A DNA stretch of 64,000 nt from Gillisia sp. Hel_I_86. GTDB taxonomy: Bacteria > Bacteroidota > Bacteroidia > Flavobacteriales > Flavobacteriaceae. Below, piece by piece: positions 25,630-34,554 of this stretch (position 1 is its first letter; the number at the start of each line of letters is the position of its first letter). The DNA is taken from contig NZ_VISE01000001.1 in assembly GCF_007827275.1 (NCBI RefSeq), forward strand, positions 2,480,001 to 2,544,000. The letters are read 5' to 3'. The notes below the pieces were generated by a model, which saw only the letters and a list, made by a program, of their open reading frames with translations, was not told the DNA's origin and did not search any database. Both the position numbers and the translations under genes were made by a program.

Positions 25630-26102
25630 ATGAAAAAAAATATTCTAATTGCTTATATAGTAGCCATGAGTTGCTTTAATTTTAACAGCTTTGCACAGCA
25701 GGAAAAGAAGATAGACTCTTTATTGAACCTTTTAATGAAAACTTGACAAAAGATGCAGATTCAGCCTTTTTTTTGCAAATAAAGCCTACGATATTTGTAG
25801 TTCAATAAAAAATATTCAATTAGAAGGTCAGGCTCGTGTGGCTATGGCTTCGGCGAAATTAATCCAAGGTGAATATACAACTTCTGAAAGATTACTAAAT
25901 CTTAATCTTCTAGATAGTAATTCTTTAAGCGATAAAACATTGGGTAACACACTTAAATATTTGGGTTATACTCTTTATAATAAAAAAAACTATGCAAAGT
26001 CAAGTCAAATTTTTCTGAAATCGATCTTTTATTATAAAAAATTAAAGACAGTGTCAGTATAGGTAGAATATACAACGGGTTAGGAATGATTCAATTTAAT
26101 GT
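25630..26102 (+). pseudogene. 5' part of a TPR signalling protein gene, frameshifted and cut by IS200
   Basis: A signal peptide start (MKKNILIAYIVAMSCFNFNSFAQ) is followed by pieces in different frames: KKIDSLLN, then NENLTKDADSAFF, then ANKAYDICSSIKNIQLEGQ joined to MASAKLIQGEYTTSERLL ... GNTLKYLGYTLYNKKNYAKSSQIF, then KDSVSIGRIYNGLGMIQFN. At least three frameshifts are needed. Such TPR regions usually stand before a histidine kinase or LuxR-type domain in Bacteroidota; no such domain remains. The IS200-type element abuts the last piece at about 26103. The stretch 25461-25629 shows nothing else. Confidence 0.7.
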
Positions 26103-26104
26103 AC

Positions 26105-26648
26105 CATTCTGGGGGAAAATCCCTCGCCTTTAGGCGAAGACTTTAGTTTTATATATTTGCCGTATGCAAAACCATCGGAAAACCTCGCATACCACTTATG
26201 ATTGTAAGTACCACATAGTTTGGATAACCCAGTATAGGAAAAAAGTTTTAGGAGGTGAGGTTGGAAAGCGTGTTCGAGAGCTTTTGCGGGAGATATGCAA
26301 GAGCAATGATGTTGAGATTTTGAAAGGACATGTTTCCAATGACCATGTACATCTTTTTGTTTCCGTTCCCCCACATTTGGCGATATCCAAACTGGTACAA
26401 TATCTCAAGGGTAAAAGTTCTTATAAGTTGATGCAGGAGAACAAGCAAATCTCCCGTTTGTTTTAGCGCAGGCATCTTTGGGCAAGAGGGTATTTTGTAG
26501 CCGCGTCTGGAAATATAACTGATGAAGTTATAATGGAGTATATCACAAATCAAGATAACGATGAGAAAGAGGGTGGGGATTTCACAATCGTTGAGTAGCT
26601 CTAGTCGCCTTCAGGCGAAATCAAACCCATCGGTTTTAGCCGATACTA
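26105..26648 (+). mobile_element. IS200-type element (solo tnpA), copy 2
   Basis: Subterminal hairpins are TCGCC-TTTA-GGCGA (26124-26137) at the left, and TCGCC-TTCA-GGCGA (26605-26618) plus ATCGG-TTTTAG-CCGAT (26629-26644) at the right. These flank a single tnpA gene with an internal stop. There is no tnpB. The sequence differs clearly from copy 1, so the two belong to different IS200 groups. Confidence 0.75.
26164..26598 (+). pseudogene. tnpA: IS200/IS605-family tnpA with an internal amber stop
   Basis: The frame begins MQNHRKTSHTTYDCKYHIVW, has the HUH motif NDHVHLFVSV, and meets TAG at 26464-26466 after KQISRLF. It then continues in the same frame as RRHLWARGYFVAASGNITDEVIMEYI (with the catalytic Tyr) to a stop at 26596-26598. 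The total of 145 codons is the normal length, so a single base change inactivated the gene. The first fragment lacks the catalytic Tyr. Confidence 0.88.
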
Positions 26649-26671
26649 GTTAAATAACCAATCAGTGTTAG

Positions 26672-26708
26672 GCAATGGCTTTGGAGAAATCCAAAGCCAT
26701 TGCTTTTT
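26672..26708 (+). terminator. strong Rho-independent terminator
   Basis: The perfect 13-bp stem GCAATGGCTTTGG / CCAAAGCCATTGC (26672-26684, 26691-26703) is followed by TTTTT. It lies past the IS200 element in the direction of the broken TPR gene, so it probably once ended that gene's transcript. Confidence 0.8.
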
Positions 26709-26799
26709 AAGAAAAATTTGTAACTTGAGGTTAAAGGTTCTATAAAAAATACCGGCAACTAAGGGATTGATTTAATTTTATAAATTCTAATCTAAAGTA

Positions 26800-27174
26800 A
26801 TGCTTATGACAACTTATTTTAATAAATCGGAAATCGAAAATTCTATTAAAGATTTAGCCACCATCCAATTAAAAGAATGCGTGGAATGTGAAAAGCTATC
26901 TGAAGATTTTATAGATCTTATTAAATATAATTTTTCAGCTAAATACGTGTCTTTTGATACTTCTAAAAAACTGATTGAAATTGGCGTAGAAGATACCGAA
27001 GGGAAAACATCTCATTATCCCGTGATAAATGTGCTGTCGTACCCGGTTTCAGAATCTAAAAATAAGTGGCTGGACAACTCCTTTAAAAATAAAATGAACG
27101 ATTTGGTTTTTTATGGAAGATTAATCAATAGAAAAAAATATAGTCATAGAAATGCAGAGGTTGTGGTAATGTAA
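26800..27174 (+). CDS. conserved-looking hypothetical protein
   Basis: The product has 124 residues and no signal peptide or membrane segment. A central Cys-x-x-Cys (LKECVECEKLSE, near residue 28) stands out, but the protein is otherwise mixed helix and strand (YVSFDTSKKLIEIGVEDTEGKTSHYPVINVLSYP). The start may be the second Met (26806, MTTYF). I do not recognise a family. The gene stands alone between the terminator at 26.7 kb and the REP-like repeat at 27.2 kb. It has an ordinary base composition, so I believe it is real. Confidence 0.6.
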   Translation: MLMTTYFNKSEIENSIKDLATIQLKECVECEKLSEDFIDLIKYNFSAKYVSFDTSKKLIEIGVEDTEGKTSHYPVINVLSYPVSESKNKWLDNSFKNKMNDLVFYGRLINRKKYSHRNAEVVVM

Positions 27175-27204
27175 TTCAGCATTATAAACACTAAAGCAAA
27201 GTAA

Positions 27205-27300
27205 CGTCATCCTGAATTTATTTCAGGATCCCTAATTTCCGATAATTAAGGTGTTAGAAGCTGAAACAAGTTCAACTTGACGAAGTTCGGGCACTTTAGT
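27205..27300. repeat. REP-like palindromes
   Basis: ATCCTGAA-TTTA-TTTCAGGAT (27209-27229) and AGCTGAAACAAGTTCAACTT (about 27251-27272) belong to the same CTGAA...TTCAG family as the hairpins at 12.6, 43.5 and 57.3 kb. It sits between convergent genes. Confidence 0.6.
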
Positions 27301-27318
27301 CAGGCTCTAGTTTCGCGA

Positions 27319-28290
27319 TTAACTAATAATATCTTCCACGATCATCTTTGCATGGATCCTGGAATTCTCTATAAACCATTTATAGGTTTCCATCCCTCCA
27401 CAAATAACGCCAGCTAGATATATCCCGGGAACATTGGTTTCCATGGTTTTAGGATTATAAGTGGGAATCCTTTTGCCATCTTGAGAAAGACAGATGCCCA
27501 TACTCTTCAAAAAATCAAAATTTGGACGATAGCCGGTAAGTAAGACCACAAAATCGTTTTCTATTCTTTCGTGTCCGTTCTGAGTATTAACAAGAACATC
27601 CTTTTCAGTAACTTCCAATAATTCCGAAGAGAAATACGCCTTAACACTGCCCTCTTCAATTCTATTTATAATATCGGGGCGAACCCAATATTTTACGCGT
27701 TCTCCTATTGCTTCATCGCGGATTACCATGGTAACATCCCCACCTTTACGATAAATTTCCAAAGCGGCATCTACTGCCGAATTACTTGCTCCAACTACAA
27801 CTGTTTTTTGTGTGGCGTAAAAATGCGGATCGTTATAATAATGTGTGACTTTTGGTAGGTCTTCTCCTGGTATGTTTAAATAATTAGGAATGTCATAAAA
27901 TCCGGTGGCTACAATTACGTTTCTTGCGGTATACTCAGCTTTGGTGGTAATTATCTTATGACGTTTGTTCTCTATAGTTTCTACAGAATTTACTTTTTCA
28001 AATAGATTAATGTTTAATCCATTGGAAGTGGCAATGCGTCTATAATATTCCAAAGCCTCAGCTTTGTGTGGCTTTGGATTGTTGCTTATAAAAGGGATAT
28101 TGTCCAATTCCAATTTTTCTGAAGTGGAGAAAAATGTCATATTGGTAGGGTAGTGGTAAAGAGAATTCACCAAACATCCTTTCTCTAAAATAACATAGCT
28201 TAGCCTATGTTTCTTTGCTTCCAGCGCGCAGGCGATCCCAATTGGACCTCCTCCAATTATAACGATGTCTAATTCTTTATGAATTTGCAA
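27319..28290 (-). CDS. ypdA: YpdA-type FAD/NADPH disulfide reductase (putative bacillithiol disulfide reductase)
   Basis: The flavoprotein of 323 residues has an N-terminal FAD motif (DIVIIGGGPIGIACALEA), an NADPH motif (TVVVGASNSAVDAALEIYRKGGDVTMVIR), and the C-terminal FAD contact (NVPGIYLAGVICGGMETYKWF). It lacks the CxxC of thioredoxin reductases, which fits the YpdA/Bdr group proposed to recycle oxidised bacillithiol. The 5' end overlaps rpe by 14 bases, so they are translated together. Confidence 0.9.
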   Translation of the reverse strand: MQIHKELDIVIIGGGPIGIACALEAKKHRLSYVILEKGCLVNSLYHYPTNMTFFSTSEKLELDNIPFISNNPKPHKAEALEYYRRIATSNGLNINLFEKVNSVETIENKRHKIITTKAEYTARNVIVATGFYDIPNYLNIPGEDLPKVTHYYNDPHFYATQKTVVVGASNSAVDAALEIYRKGGDVTMVIRDEAIGERVKYWVRPDIINRIEEGSVKAYFSSELLEVTEKDVLVNTQNGHERIENDFVVLLTGYRPNFDFLKSMGICLSQDGKRIPTYNPKTMETNVPGIYLAGVICGGMETYKWFIENSRIHAKMIVEDIIS

Positions 28291-28939
28291 TTTCCTTAAG
28301 TCCTTTAATGGTTTCTATCTGATTGGAAGCCTTGAAAACATAGCTTCCCGCTACTAAAACATCTGCTCCTGCATTTACCAATGCTTCCGCATTTTTATTG
28401 GTAACCCCCCCGTCTATCTCTATTAATGTATCTGCACCGTGTTTTTTAATTAGTTCCTTCAGCTTTTTTACCTTGGAATAGGTGTTCTCAATAAAACTCT
28501 GTCCCCCAAATCCTGGATTCACGCTCATAACACATACTAAGTCAATATCATTTATAGCATCTTCCAATAGCGCCACATTGGTATGCGGATTTAATGCTAC
28601 TCCTGCCTTCATTCCTTCGGCCTTTATAGCTTGAAGGGTTCTGTGTAAATGATTGCAGGCTTCGTAATGTACGGTTAAGATATTGGCTCCCAGAGAAGCG
28701 AATTCTTTAATATATCTATCTGGATCTACGATCATTAAATGAACATCGATCGTTTTTTTTGCATGTTTTGCAATGTCACGCAAAACGGGCATTCCAAAAG
28801 AAATATTTGGAACAAACACTCCATCCATGATATCTATGTGAAACCAATCTGCTTCACTGGTGTTTATCATTTCTACATCCCGTTGTAAATTGGCAAAATC
28901 GGCTGCTAAAACAGATGGAGCAATATGTATATTTTTCAT
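28277..28939 (-). CDS. rpe: ribulose-phosphate 3-epimerase
   Basis: The enzyme interconverts ribulose 5-phosphate and xylulose 5-phosphate in the pentose phosphate pathway. It has 220 residues and a complete TIM barrel. The metal and catalytic sites are visible: SVLAADFANL, WFHIDIMDGVFVPNISFG (His and Asp), DVHLMIVDPDRY, VMSVNPGFGGQSF, and EIDGGVTNKN. The gene overlaps the ypdA start by 14 bases. Confidence 0.96.
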   Translation of the reverse strand: MKNIHIAPSVLAADFANLQRDVEMINTSEADWFHIDIMDGVFVPNISFGMPVLRDIAKHAKKTIDVHLMIVDPDRYIKEFASLGANILTVHYEACNHLHRTLQAIKAEGMKAGVALNPHTNVALLEDAINDIDLVCVMSVNPGFGGQSFIENTYSKVKKLKELIKKHGADTLIEIDGGVTNKNAEALVNAGADVLVAGSYVFKASNQIETIKGLKEIANS

Positions 28940-28976
28940 AAGTATTTGTAGGTGTTATTCTACAAAAATAACAAGA

Positions 28977-29393
28977 TTATATCGATTTGATACCTTCTGC
29001 GAATTTATTTAAAATATAACGTACAGAACTTTGAATTTTAGGATTCAGTTTATCAATATGGGAGAAATATAATGCTATGTTTTCAGAGGGAAATCGAGAA
29101 TTTAGAGAAATGAAGTTTGATTGATACATATCGAACTTTGGGAGAGAGACCTCTTTTTCAAAGATCACCATGACATTTTGATGTCTTTTATCGGTTTTCA
29201 CCCTAGAAAAAAGTGATTCTAATAATTCCTTTTTGCCTTCGAGAACCTGGAAAAAGTTGCCATCTGAATATAACAAGATTCCTGTAATACCGTTTTCATT
29301 ATTGCGGTTTCTGCTATAATTTAAAACCTGCTGTATCTTTTCTTCTGTAAGACTTGGATTAACGCTACTAACATAGCTAATGGCATATTGCAT
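28977..29393 (-). CDS. BLUF-domain blue-light sensor
   Basis: The protein of 138 residues is a single BLUF domain with no output domain. The flavin residues are present: Tyr7 in AISYVSS, Asn31/Asn32 in NRNNENGITGILLYS, and Gln49 in FFQVLEGKKE. On blue-light excitation such proteins change the hydrogen bonding of FAD and contact a partner protein. The partner is unknown here. It lies on the same strand between rpoD and rpe/ypdA, with 37 bases to rpe and a terminator-like hairpin on the rpoD side, so it may be the first gene of the rpe-ypdA transcript. Confidence 0.92.
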   Translation of the reverse strand: MQYAISYVSSVNPSLTEEKIQQVLNYSRNRNNENGITGILLYSDGNFFQVLEGKKELLESLFSRVKTDKRHQNVMVIFEKEVSLPKFDMYQSNFISLNSRFPSENIALYFSHIDKLNPKIQSSVRYILNKFAEGIKSI

Positions 29394-29506
29394 AATTTGG
29401 GTTTTTAGGTCAAGGAAAGTAAATTAATAAAAAGGATTTAAATACCACCTAATTGGAAATCTAGTGTATAAGTTATACAGTATTACTAGAAATCATAAAA
29501 TGAAAA

Positions 29507-29530
29507 GACCCCGGTCATCACTCCGGGGTC
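29507..29530 (-). terminator. terminator hairpin downstream of rpoD
   Basis: The stem GACCCCGG (29507-29514) pairs with CCGGGGTC (29523-29530), with plus-strand AAAA on its left. A second hairpin, ATCCCG...CGGGAT (29557-29578), precedes it in the minus-strand sense. Confidence 0.7.
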
Positions 29531-29603
29531 ATTCATCAATCAAAAAACGAACAGTTATCCCGATAAAGTACCGGGATGTACTGTTGTCATCTTTAAGGGA
29601 ATA

Positions 29604-30467
29604 TTATCCCAAGTATGTTTTCAAGATCTTGCTTCTAGAAGTATGTTTCAATCTTCTAATCGCTTTTTCTTTTATTTGTCTAACCCGCTCACGTGTAAGA
29701 TCAAAAGTTTCCCCTATTTCTTCCAAGGTCATTGGGTGCTGATCTCCTAGTCCAAAATACAAACGAATCACATCTGCTTCACGCGGAGTAAGGGTTTCCA
29801 AGGCACGTTCTATCTCCGTTCTAAGGGATTCATGTAATAATTCCCTGTCTGGATTTGGGGATTCCCCAGAACGCAATACATCATACAGGTTAGAATCTTC
29901 TCCTTCCACCAATGGTGCATCCATAGATACATGGCGACCAGAATTCTTCATGGATTCCTTTACGTCATTAATGGTCATATCCAATTCCTTTGCAATTTCC
30001 TCGGCACTTGGTGGGCGCTCATGAGATTGTTCGAGAAATGCAAATGTTTTATTGATCTTGTTAATAGAGCCAATCTTGTTCAAGGGTAAACGCACAATAC
30101 GGGATTGCTCTGCCAATGCTTGCAAGATAGATTGCCTAATCCACCATACAGCATAGGAGATAAATTTAAAACCACGGGTTTCATCAAAACGTTTCGCAGC
30201 TTTAATCAATCCTAAATTTCCTTCATTTATAAGATCTGGAAGTGTTAATCCCTGATTTTGATATTGTTTTGCTACCGAAACAACAAAACGTAAATTCGCC
30301 TTTGTTAATTTCTCTAGCGCACGGTCATCGCCTGCTTTAATTTTTTGTGCCAATTCCACCTCTTCTTCAGCAGTAATTAGGTCTACTTTACCAATTTCTT
30401 GCAAATACTTATCTAGCGAAGCGGTTTCTCTATTAGTTACCTGCTTCGTAATTTTAAGTTGTCTCAT
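29604..30467 (-). CDS. rpoD: primary RNA polymerase sigma factor (RpoD/SigA)
   Basis: The protein has 287 residues, typical of the short Bacteroidota primary sigma, which lacks the long region 1.1. Region 1.2 ([20 protein letters not shown]), region 2 ([56 protein letters not shown]), region 3, and region 4 ([49 protein letters not shown]) are all intact. This sigma recognises the TAnnTTTG/TTTG promoters seen in the window. The 5' leader is unusually G+C-rich. Confidence 0.96.
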   Translation of the reverse strand: MRQLKITKQVTNRETASLDKYLQEIGKVDLITAEEEVELAQKIKAGDDRALEKLTKANLRFVVSVAKQYQNQGLTLPDLINEGNLGLIKAAKRFDETRGFKFISYAVWWIRQSILQALAEQSRIVRLPLNKIGSINKINKTFAFLEQSHERPPSAEEIAKELDMTINDVKESMKNSGRHVSMDAPLVEGEDSNLYDVLRSGESPNPDRELLHESLRTEIERALETLTPREADVIRLYFGLGDQHPMTLEEIGETFDLTRERVRQIKEKAIRRLKHTSRSKILKTYLG

Positions 30468-30589
30468 CTATCGTCTCCCTGGATTTTTAATTATGAATAG
30501 CTCTTGTATTAGGTTATACGTAAGGATTCCTAAAAATGTTACAAAAGACTTGCCAATTGTTTTTTGGGCGTTTCCCCTCAATCCATAAA

Positions 30590-30680
30590 AATGGATTTCG
30601 CGGTCGGGCTTTTTGCGCCAAGTCCTCGCTCTCCCGAAGCCTCGGGATCGCTGCGGGCTTTTTGCTGCAATCCCTAACGC
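30590..30680. repeat. G+C-rich repeat block in the rpoD-pnp interval
   Basis: GGGCTTTTTGC occurs twice in direct orientation (30606-30616 and 30655-30665), with a hairpin TCCCGA-AGCC-TCGGGA (30632-30647) between. The block is much richer in G+C than its surroundings. Similar blocks recur between genes in many Bacteroidota, from general knowledge. It lies upstream of rpoD on the minus strand. Confidence 0.55.
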
Positions 30681-30710
30681 AAGCAAATCATTTTAAAATC
30701 AGCACAAAAA

Positions 30711-30741
30711 AAAGAGGCCGATTTTTAGATCGACCTCTTTA
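30711..30741 (-). terminator. Rho-independent terminator of pnp
   Basis: The stem AAAGAGGCCGAT (30711-30722) pairs with ATCGACCTCTTT (30729-30740), with a plus-strand A-run on the left giving a U-run for the minus strand. It lies 21 bases past the pnp stop. Confidence 0.8.
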
Positions 30742-30761
30742 AAACTATAAATTATTGTAGA

Positions 30762-33014
30762 TTAGTCCCTGTTTTCTCTAGGTTTTCTATCATCGCGACC
30801 TCTGTTGTCACGAGAACCACGATTGTCCCTAGATCCTCGGTTATCACGACCTCTATCGCTATTTTCCCTTGGCTTGGGTGCAACATAACCTTCTGGCTTG
30901 TCCATCAAGGCCTTACGAGAAACTTTGTCTTTGCGTGTACGTTTGTCTAGGCCAAAGTATTTTACATCAAATACATCGCCCATGTTTACCACATCGCTTA
31001 CGTTTTCGGTACGTTCCCAAGCTAGCTCAGATACGTGTAATAATACTTCGTTTCCTGGTGCATCCAAATATTCTACAACAGCACCAAAATCCAACATTTT
31101 GATTACTTTTACTTTATATACAGATCCTACTTCTGGCTTAAACGTGATAGAATCAATCTTCGCTAATACAGCATCAATTCCTTCTTGTCCTGTTCCCAAG
31201 ATTTCAACAATTCCTTCTTCGGTTACTGGATCTTCGTTAATAACGATAGTAGTTCCAGTTTCTTTTTGAAGTTCTTGAATTACTTTTCCTCCTGGTCCAA
31301 TTAACGCACCAATAAATTCATTTTTAATACGAACGGAAACCATTTTTGGAGCATATTCCTTCACATCCTCTCTAGGTGTAGCGATCGTGTCAGTAATTTT
31401 CTCAAGAATGTGTAAACGACCATCTCTTGCTTGCTTTAATGCACTCACAAGAATCTCGTAACGTAAACCTTTCACTTTAATATCCATCTGGCAAGCGGTA
31501 ATACCATCTGCCGTTCCAGTTACTTTAAAATCCATATCACCCAAGTGATCTTCATCCCCAAGAATATCAGATAATACTGCATATTTTCCAGATTCAGCAT
31601 CAGAAATTAATCCCATTGCAATCCCAGAAACCGGCTTTTTCATCTGGATCCCTGCATCCATCATTGCCATTGTTCCAGCACAAACAGTTGCCATAGAAGA
31701 AGAACCGTTGGATTCCAAAACTTCAGAAACCACACGTACCGTGTAAGGACAATCATCTGGTACCATTCCTTTTAATCCACGTTGGGCCAAGTTACCGTGA
31801 CCAACTTCTCTACGGGATGTTCCACGAATAGGTCTTGCTTCACCTGTACAAAAAGGAGGGAAGTTGTAGTGAAGGTAGAAATTCTCTTCTCCTTCATGAG
31901 ATGGCATGTCTATTTTATTTGAATCTCTGGAAGTTCCTAAAGTTACTGTTGCCAATGCCTGGGTTTCTCCACGTGTGAAGATTGCAGATCCGTGTACAGA
32001 AGGTAAATAATCAATCTCACACCAGATAGGACGGATGTCCACAGTTTGACGGCCATCAAGACGAAGTCCTTCATTTAACGTTAAATCCCTAATCGCAGCT
32101 TTTTCTGCGCTACGGTAATATTTAGAAACCAAACCACCATAATCTTCCATCTCTTCTTCAGAGAAAGTTGCTTTGATATCTTCTTTAATTTGGCTGAAAG
32201 CAGCACTACGTTCGTGCTTGGCAGAACCAGCTTTTGCAATAGCATATACTTTATCATAAGCCATATCATGAACCTTCTTCTTAAGATCTTCATCTTCTCT
32301 TTCTGCCGGGTACTCACGTACTTCTTTTCTTCCAACAGCATCAGCTAATCTTAATTGAGCAGCACATTGTATTTTAATATGCTCGTGTGCAAACTTGATG
32401 GCATCTGCCATTTCTTCTTCCGAAATCTCATCCATTTCACCTTCAACCATCATCACAGAATCTGCAGAGGCACCAATCATCATATCGATGTCTGATTCTT
32501 CTAATTGTGTTCTTGTTGGGTTAATAATGAATTCACCATTAATACGTCCTACCCTGGCTTCGGAGATAGCACATTCAAATGGGAAATCAGATAATTGGAT
32601 TGCCGCAGAGGCGGCAAGACCTGCCATGGCATCTGGCATCACATCCTCATCATGGGACATCAACTGGATCATCACCTGAGTTTCAGAGTGGTAATCTTTA
32701 GGGAATAATGGGCGTAAAACACGATCCACTAAACGCATTGTTAAAACTTCACCGTCACTAGGACGTGCTTCCCTTTTAAAGAAGCCACCTGGGTAACGTC
32801 CTGCTGCTGCAAATTTTTCACGGTAATCTACCGTTAATGGCAAGAAATCCAGATCCTTTTGTTCGTAGTTGGAAACGACGGTACAAAGCATCATGCATTT
32901 TCCAGACTGAACCACTACGGATCCGTGTGCCTGTTTTGCTAATTTTCCGGTTTCGATAGAAATTTCCCTACCGTCCCCAAGATCGATAACCTCTTTAAAA
33001 ACTTTTGGTATCAT
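30762..33014 (-). CDS. pnp: polyribonucleotide nucleotidyltransferase (PNPase)
   Basis: The phosphorolytic 3'-5' exoribonuclease of RNA decay has 750 residues. It has two RNase PH cores: the first near residues 10-220, the second near 310-545 containing the active-site stretch [17 protein letters not shown] and [16 protein letters not shown]. They are followed by a KH domain ([24 protein letters not shown]) and an S1 domain ([22 protein letters not shown]). The last 35 residues are an Arg/Asp/Asn/Gly-rich tail ([14 protein letters not shown]), probably an unstructured RNA-binding extension. The S15 gene is upstream on the same strand, the classic rpsO-pnp order. Confidence 0.97.
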   Translation of the reverse strand: MIPKVFKEVIDLGDGREISIETGKLAKQAHGSVVVQSGKCMMLCTVVSNYEQKDLDFLPLTVDYREKFAAAGRYPGGFFKREARPSDGEVLTMRLVDRVLRPLFPKDYHSETQVMIQLMSHDEDVMPDAMAGLAASAAIQLSDFPFECAISEARVGRINGEFIINPTRTQLEESDIDMMIGASADSVMMVEGEMDEISEEEMADAIKFAHEHIKIQCAAQLRLADAVGRKEVREYPAEREDEDLKKKVHDMAYDKVYAIAKAGSAKHERSAAFSQIKEDIKATFSEEEMEDYGGLVSKYYRSAEKAAIRDLTLNEGLRLDGRQTVDIRPIWCEIDYLPSVHGSAIFTRGETQALATVTLGTSRDSNKIDMPSHEGEENFYLHYNFPPFCTGEARPIRGTSRREVGHGNLAQRGLKGMVPDDCPYTVRVVSEVLESNGSSSMATVCAGTMAMMDAGIQMKKPVSGIAMGLISDAESGKYAVLSDILGDEDHLGDMDFKVTGTADGITACQMDIKVKGLRYEILVSALKQARDGRLHILEKITDTIATPREDVKEYAPKMVSVRIKNEFIGALIGPGGKVIQELQKETGTTIVINEDPVTEEGIVEILGTGQEGIDAVLAKIDSITFKPEVGSVYKVKVIKMLDFGAVVEYLDAPGNEVLLHVSELAWERTENVSDVVNMGDVFDVKYFGLDKRTRKDKVSRKALMDKPEGYVAPKPRENSDRGRDNRGSRDNRGSRDNRGRDDRKPRENRD

Positions 33015-33209
33015 ATTGTTTTTTTTTTCAATTCCAATTTACATTCATGCAAATTGTATGTTATACAATGGTCTTCGTCTTTCTGGACGAACAAGTTGTG
33101 TTGTTGTGTGGTTGTTGTGTGACCAATGAAAAACTACTCTTCGATTTTGCTAAGAGTAAAATTTTAATAATTCTAAAGACAGTGAGAAGTTGTATTAATA
33201 TGAATAAAA

Positions 33210-33230
33210 AAGGGAGCATAAAGCTCCCTT
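33210..33230 (-). terminator. Rho-independent terminator of rpsO
   Basis: AAGGGAGC-ATAA-GCTCCCTT has a plus-strand A-run on the left and starts 6 bases past the rpsO stop. It separates rpsO from pnp, so read-through or a separate promoter must feed pnp. Confidence 0.8.
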
Positions 33231-33235
33231 GAAAA

Positions 33236-33505
33236 TTATTTTCTTAATCCTAATTCTTTTACGATAGCACGGTATCTTAAGATATCTTTCTTCATTAAAT
33301 AATCAAGCAGATTTCTTCTTTTTCCTACCAATCTTACAAGAGATCGCTCAGTGTTGTAATCTTTACGATTTGTTTTTAAATGTCCAGAAAGGTGTGAAAT
33401 ACGTTGTGTGAACAATGCGATTTGACCTTCTGCGGATCCAGTGTTAGTTGCACTTTTTCCGTGTTTTTTAAAAAGCTCTTGCTTTTCTTCCTTAGTTAAA
33501 TACAT
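33236..33505 (-). CDS. rpsO: 30S ribosomal protein S15
   Basis: The protein has 89 residues, the normal length. The family core is clear: KSATNTGSAEGQIALFTQRI, HLSGHLKTNRKDYNTERSLVRLVGKRRNLLDYLMKKD. S15 binds 16S rRNA early in assembly of the small-subunit platform, and in other bacteria it represses its own mRNA. It is followed by pnp. Confidence 0.97.
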   Translation of the reverse strand: MYLTKEEKQELFKKHGKSATNTGSAEGQIALFTQRISHLSGHLKTNRKDYNTERSLVRLVGKRRNLLDYLMKKDILRYRAIVKELGLRK

Positions 33506-33641
33506 TCCAATATTAATTTTAATGATTTTTATGTATAGACAGTATTTCTGTCAAGGCGCAAATATACTATATTATTCTTAAAATACTTATATGTTGATTC
33601 TTTTATTGTTCAGTTAAACAAAATTGCGAAATAATCAAGTA

Positions 33642-34499
33642 TTAATCCCTAACCGGCTGATTTAAAATTAAGTCCAAATACAAATTCACCTTATCTTTTA
33701 ACTCAGATCTTGGAGTTATAAAGTCCAAAAATCCATGATCTTTTAAGAATTCTGCGGTCTGAAAATCCTTGGGTAGATCTTGCCCCGTTGTGTCTTTTAC
33801 AACCCTTGGTCCAGCGAAACCAATAAGAGCCCCAGGTTCAGAAATGTTAATATCTCCCAACATTGCGAAAGATGCAGTGGTTCCTCCCGTAGTAGGATCT
33901 GTACATAATGAGATATAAGGAATATTGGCATCGGCCAACTGAGCCAGTTTCGCAGATGTTTTTGCCATTTGCATCAAGGATAAAGCGGCCTCCATCATTC
34001 TGGCACCTCCAGATTTAGAGATGATCATAAACGGAAGATTGTTTTTTAATGCATGATCTGCAGCCCTGGCAATTTTCTCGCCTACAACAGAACCCATGGA
34101 CCCTCCTATAAAACTAAAGTCCATACAGGCAATTACCAGTTCTTTTCCTTTAGACATTCCAACTGCCGTTCTTACAGCATCTTTTAATCCTGTTTTTTCT
34201 TGTGCAGCTTTTAACCTGTCGGTATATTTTTTAGTATCAACAAAACCAAGCGAATCTTTAGAATCTATATTCTTGTCCAGTTCTTGGAACTTATTATAAT
34301 CAAAAAGAATTTTAAAATATTCTTTGCTCCCAATTCTTACATGATACCCATCTTCTGGGCTTACATAAAAATTTTTCTCTAATTGTTCTGCATCTATGAT
34401 CTTCCCGGTGGGAGACTTGTACCATAATCCTTTTGGTACATCCTTCTTGTCTTCAGTGGCAGTTTGAATCCCTTTTTGTGTTCTTTTAAACCAAGCCAT
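33642..34499 (-). CDS. accD: acetyl-CoA carboxylase carboxyltransferase, beta subunit, without zinc ribbon Cys
   Basis: With AccA this subunit moves the carboxyl group from biotin to acetyl-CoA, the first step of fatty acid synthesis. It has 285 residues. The crotonase-type core is intact ([65 protein letters not shown]). The N-terminal zinc ribbon of most AccD has lost all four Cys: the aligned region reads [20 protein letters not shown], then [12 protein letters not shown]. As I recall, this is usual for flavobacterial AccD, so it is a lineage trait. The fold may be kept without metal. Confidence 0.95.
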   Translation of the reverse strand: MAWFKRTQKGIQTATEDKKDVPKGLWYKSPTGKIIDAEQLEKNFYVSPEDGYHVRIGSKEYFKILFDYNKFQELDKNIDSKDSLGFVDTKKYTDRLKAAQEKTGLKDAVRTAVGMSKGKELVIACMDFSFIGGSMGSVVGEKIARAADHALKNNLPFMIISKSGGARMMEAALSLMQMAKTSAKLAQLADANIPYISLCTDPTTGGTTASFAMLGDINISEPGALIGFAGPRVVKDTTGQDLPKDFQTAEFLKDHGFLDFITPRSELKDKVNLYLDLILNQPVRD

Positions 34500-34518
34500 A
34501 ATTTATATTATAATTAAA

Positions 34519-34546
34519 AAACTGAAATAATTAATTATTTCAGTTT
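34519..34546 (-). terminator. palindromic terminator between fbaA and accD
   Basis: The perfect 28-base palindrome AAACTGAAATAATT / AATTATTTCAGTTT has a plus-strand A-run on its left. It follows the fbaA stop by 8 bases in the minus-strand sense. The stem is AT-rich, so its strength is moderate. Confidence 0.6.
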
Positions 34547-34554
34547 CTGTTATA

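Noticed and set aside
16899-26598. IS200/IS605 elements with TnpB and guide RNA
   Set aside because: Neither tnpA copy has a tnpB gene on either side.
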